This document shows, in pieces, positions 60,001-64,000 of a stretch of 64,000 nt of DNA. The stretch is from the NCBI RefSeq assembly GCF_029852145.1, contig NC_079976.1, positions 24,082,924-24,146,923 of the forward strand, in the 5' to 3' direction. This DNA is from Microplitis mediator (Eukaryota > Arthropoda > Insecta > Hymenoptera > Braconidae). The translations under genes were made by a program, and so were the position numbers. The stretch's first letter is position 1; every line of letters starts with the position of its first letter. The notes below the pieces were generated by a model. That model was not told the origin of the DNA, ran no database searches, and saw nothing but the letters and a program-made list of their open reading frames with translations.

Positions 60001-63000
60001 GCGATTTTATTCCAAAGTACCAAGATTTCAAAAATAACGGTAAAGTTGTAGGTCTCCCCCATTTGAAATTGACTAAAAAATACATTTCTGTGAGTCACCC
60101 CGTGAGAATCGCCTACTTTGTGGCATGAACATTATTTTAAACTCGACAACACATGAAACTCGAATTTCCATAGTGATTTCGAGATTTTATTCCAAAGTAA
60201 TGGTAAAGTTGTAGGTCTCCCCCATTTGAAATTGACTAAAAAATACATTTCTGTGAGTCACCCCGTGAGAATCGCCTACTTTGTGGCATGAACATTATTT
60301 TAAACTCGACAACACATGAAACTCGAATTTCCATAGTGATTTCGCGATTTTATTCCAAAGTACCAAGATTTCAAAAATAACGGTAAAGTTGTAGGTCTCC
60401 CCCATTTGAAATTGACTAAAAAATACATTTCTGTGAGTCACCCCGTGAGAATCGCCTACTTTGTGGCATGAACATTATTTTAAACTCGACAACACATGAA
60501 ACTCGAATTTCCATAGTGATTTCGAGATTTTATTCCAAAGTAATGGTAAAGTTGTAGGTCTCCCCCATTTGAAATTGCCTAAAAAATACGTTTCTGTGAG
60601 TCACCCCGTAAGAATCACCTACTTTGTGGCATGAATATTATCTTAAACTCGACAACACATGAAACTCGAATTTCCATAGTGATTTCGCGATTTTATTCCA
60701 AAGTACCAAGATTTCAAAAATAACGGTAAAGTTGTAGGTCTCCCCCATTTGAAATTGACTAAAAAATACATTTCTGTGAGTCACCCCGTGAGAATCGCCT
60801 ACTTTGTGGCATGAACATTATTTTAAACTCGACAACACATAAAACTCGAATTTCCATAGTGATTTCGAGATTTTATTCCAAAGTAATGGTAAAGTTGTAG
60901 GTCTCCCCCATTTGAAATTGACTAAAAAATACATTTCTGTGAGTCACCCCGTGAGAATCGCCTACTTTGTGGCATGAACATTATTTTAAACTCGACAACA
61001 CATGAAACTCGAATTTCCATAGTGATTTCGCGATTTTATTCCAAAGTACCAAGATTTCAAAAATAACGGTAAAGTTGTAGGTCTCCCCCATTTGAAATTG
61101 ACTAAAAAATACATTTCTGTGAGTCACCCCGTGAGAATCGCCTACTTTGTGGCATGAACATTATTTTAAACTCGACAACACATGAAACTCGAATTTCCAT
61201 AGTGATTTCGAGATTTTATTCCAAAGTAATGGTAAAGTTGTAGGTCTCCCCCATTTGAAATTGACTAAAAAATACATTTCTGTGAGTCACCCCGTGAGAA
61301 TCGCCTACTTTGTGGCATGAACATTATTTTAAACTCGACAACACATGAAACTCGAATTTCCATAGTGATTTCGAGATTTTATTCCAAAGTAATGGTAAAG
61401 TTGTAGGTCTCCCCCATTTGAAATTGACTAAAAAATACATTTCTGTGAGTCACCCCGTGAGAATCGCCTACTTTGTGGCATGAACATTATTTTAAACTCG
61501 ACAACACATGAAACTCGAATTTCCATAGTGATTTCGAGATTTTATTCCAAAGTAATGGTAAAGTTGTAGGTCTCCCCCATTTGAAATTGCCTAAAAAATA
61601 CGTTTCTGTGAGTCACCCCGTGAGAATCGCCTACTTTGTGGCATGAACATTATTTTAAACTCGACAACACATGAAACTCGAATTTCCATAGTGATTTCGA
61701 GATTTTATTCCAAAGTAATGGTAAAGTTGTAGGTCTCCCCCATTTGAAATTGACTAAAAAATACATTTCTGTGAGTCACCCCGTGAGAATCGCCTACTTT
61801 GTGGCATGAACATTATTTTAAACTCGACAACACATGAAACTCGAATTTCCATAGTGATTTCGAGATTTTATTCCAAAGTAATGGTAAAGTTGTAGGTCTC
61901 CCCCATTTGAAATTGCCTAAAAAATACGTTTCTGTGAGTCACCCCGTGAGAATCGCCTACTTTGTGGCATGAACATTATTTTAAACTCGACAACACATGA
62001 AACTCGAATTTCCATAGTGATTTCGAGATTTTATTCCAAAGTAATGGTAAAGTTGTAGGTCTCCCCCATTTGAAATTGCCTAAAAAATACGTTTCTGTGA
62101 GTCACCCCGTAAGAATCACCTACTTTGTGGCATGAATATTATCTTAAACTCGACAACACATGAAACTCGAATTTCCATAGTGATTTCGCGATTTTATTCC
62201 AAAGTACCAAGATTTCAAAAATAACGGTAAAGTTGTAGGTCTCCCCCATTTGAAATTGACTAAAAAATACATTTCTGTGAGTCACCCCGTGAGAATCGCC
62301 TACTTTGTGGCATGAACATTATTTTAAACTCGACAACACATGAAACTCGAATTTCCATAGTGATTTCGAGATTTTATTCCAAAGTAATGGTAAAGTTGTA
62401 GGTCTCCCCCATTTGAAATTGACTAAAAAATACATTTTTGTGAGTCACCCCGTGAGAATCGCCTACTTTGTGGCATGAACATTATTTTAAACTCGACAAC
62501 ACATGAAACTCGAATTTCCATAGTGATTTCGCGATTTTATTCCAAAGTACCAAGATTTCAAAAATAACGGTAAAGTTGTAGGTCTCCCCCATTTGAAATT
62601 GACTAAAAAATACATTTCTGTGAGTCACCCCGTGAGAATCGCCTACTTTGTGGCATGAACATTATTTTAAACTCGACAACACATGAAACTCGAATTTCCA
62701 TAGTGATTTCGAGATTTTATTCCAAAGTAATGGTAAAGTTGTAGGTCTCCCCCATTTGAAATTGCCTAAAAAATACGTTTCTGTGAGTCACCCCGTGAGA
62801 ATCGCCTACTTTGTGGCATGAACATTATTTTAAACTCGACAACACATGAAACTCGAATTTCCATAGTGATTTCGAGATTTTATTCCAAAGTAATGGTAAA
62901 GTTGTAGGTCTCCCCCATTTGAAATTGCCTAAAAAATACGTTTCTGTGAGTCACCCCGTAAGAATCACCTACTTTGTGGCATGAATATTATCTTAAACTC

Positions 63001-63240
63001 GACAACACATGAAACTCGAATTTCCATAGTGATTTCGCGATTTTATTCCAAAGTACCAAGATTTCAAAAATAACGGTAAAGTTGTAGGTCTCCCCCATTT
63101 GAAATTGCCTAAAAAATACGTTTCTGTGAGTCACCCCGTAAGAATCACCTACTTTGTGGCATGAATATTATCTTAAACTCGACAACACATGAAACTCGAA
63201 TTTCCATAGTGATTTCGCGATTTTATTCCAAAGTACCAAG
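57022..63240. repeat. 1501-bp higher-order repeat (9 monomers: 7 short, 2 long)
   Basis: Long monomers lie at 57022, 57365, 58523, 58866, 60024, 60367, 60710, 61053, 62211 and 62554, a repeating 343 + 1158 bp spacing (1501 bp) with one 686-bp irregularity at 60.0-60.7 kb. Private variants repeat with it: TCTCCCTCAT (57051, 58552) and ACATAAAACTCG (57149, 58650). The pattern loosens after 62.5 kb. Confidence 0.8.
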
Positions 63241-64000
63241 ATTTCAAAAATAACGGTAAAGTTGTAGGTCTCCCCCATTTGAAATTGACTAAAAAATACA
63301 TTTCTGTGAGTCACCCCGTGAGAATCGCCTACTTTGTGGCATGAACATTATTTTAAACTCGACAACACATGAAACTCGAATTTCCATAGTGATTTCGAGA
63401 TTTTATTCCAAAGTAATGGTAAAGTTGTAGGTCTCCCCCATTTGAAATTGACTAAAAAATACATTTCTGTGAGTCACCCCGTGAGAATCGCCTACTTTGT
63501 GGCATGAACATTATTTTAAACTCGACAACACATGAAACTCGAATTTCCATAGTGATTTCGAGATTTTATTCCAAAGTAATGGTAAAGTTGTAGGTCTCCC
63601 CCATTTGAAATTGCCTAAAAAATACGTTTCTGTGAGTCACCCCGTGAGAATCGCCTACTTTGTGGCATGAACATTATTTTAAACTCGACAACACATGAAA
63701 CTCGAATTTCCATAGTGATTTCGAGATTTTATTCCAAAGTAATGGTAAAGTTGTAGGTCTCCCCCATTTGAAATTGACTAAAAAATACATTTCTGTGAGT
63801 CACCCCGTGAGAATCGCCTACTTTGTGGCATGAACATTATTTTAAACTCGACAACACATGAAACTCGAATTTCCATAGTGATTTCGAGATTTTATTCCAA
63901 AGTAATGGTAAAGTTGTAGGTCTCCCCCATTTGAAATTGCCTAAAAAATACGTTTCTGTGAGTCACCCCGTGAGAATCGCCTACTTTGTGGCATGAACAT

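Larger units (their letters stand above)
24296..64000. repeat. Satellite DNA array: about 241 head-to-tail copies of a 163-bp monomer with a 180-bp variant
   Basis: The word GTTGTAGGTC recurs at 24351, 24514, 24677, 24840 and so on, every 163 bp, to the window end. All copies are in the same orientation and no other sequence interrupts them. The consensus is about 36% GC. It includes TCTCCCCCATTTGAAATTGA, GTGAGTCACCCCG and GATTTCGCGATTTTATTCC. About 27 monomers are 180 bp long, through 17 extra bases between CCAAAGTA and the GGTAAAG that follows. Copies are mostly more than 95% alike, with the greatest divergence in the first monomer (left edge). The right edge is outside the window. Its size, near a nucleosome unit, fits centromeric or pericentromeric satellite, but the position on the chromosome is unknown. 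Confidence 0.97.

Noticed and set aside
24296..64000. CRISPR-like array of regularly spaced repeats
   Set aside because: The repeats are contiguous 163-bp units with no unique spacers, in a eukaryotic context without cas genes.

Overview
This looks like AT-rich insect nuclear DNA. Short introns of 60-110 bp with GT-AG junctions, a signal-peptide multi-exon gene pair, DNA transposons with inverted ends and a long satellite array all point to a eukaryote. Tandem genes for secreted proteins made only of EB-type cysteine-rich modules (often auto-named 'prion-like-(Q/N-rich) domain-bearing protein 25') are frequent in parasitoid wasp assemblies. A hymenopteran parasitoid is therefore my best guess, but only a guess. 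No operons, rRNA or CRISPR are present.

Layout: (1) 419-811 is the 3' end of a carboxylesterase gene whose 5' part lies outside the window, with its poly(A) signal at 849-854. (2) 905-4527 is a nest of small TIR elements, some inserted inside others, with a tRNA-Gln-like relic. (3) 5120-11094 is gene A: 12 exons encoding a signal peptide plus about 23 six-cysteine modules. (4) 11255-12720 holds two more TIR elements. (5) 13816-21530 is gene B, a tandem paralogue of A with the same 12-exon plan. Its first intron is swollen to 3.8 kb by a TIR element, a foldback hairpin and a dead LINE. (6) 21654-23396 is a piggyBac-like MITE (TTAA ends) carrying a second, TA-flanked element. (7) From 24296 to the window end there is one uninterrupted head-to-tail satellite array, about 241 copies of a 163-bp monomer with a 180-bp variant. 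Nested higher-order repeats have periods of 652, 978, 1501, 2445 and 7386 bp.

How the parts relate: genes A and B come from one tandem duplication. Every internal intron is phase 1 and nearly every exon is 246-252 bp, so each exon is an interchangeable two-module cassette. Transposons entered after the duplication, since the introns of A and B carry different insertions. The most unusual theme outside the satellite is that at least seven unrelated-looking TIR elements share one design: the motif next to the terminal repeat is multiplied inward from both ends in opposite orientation, sometimes around a CA/GT microsatellite. The protein function of A and B cannot be told from sequence alone beyond being secreted, disulfide-rich and repeat-built.
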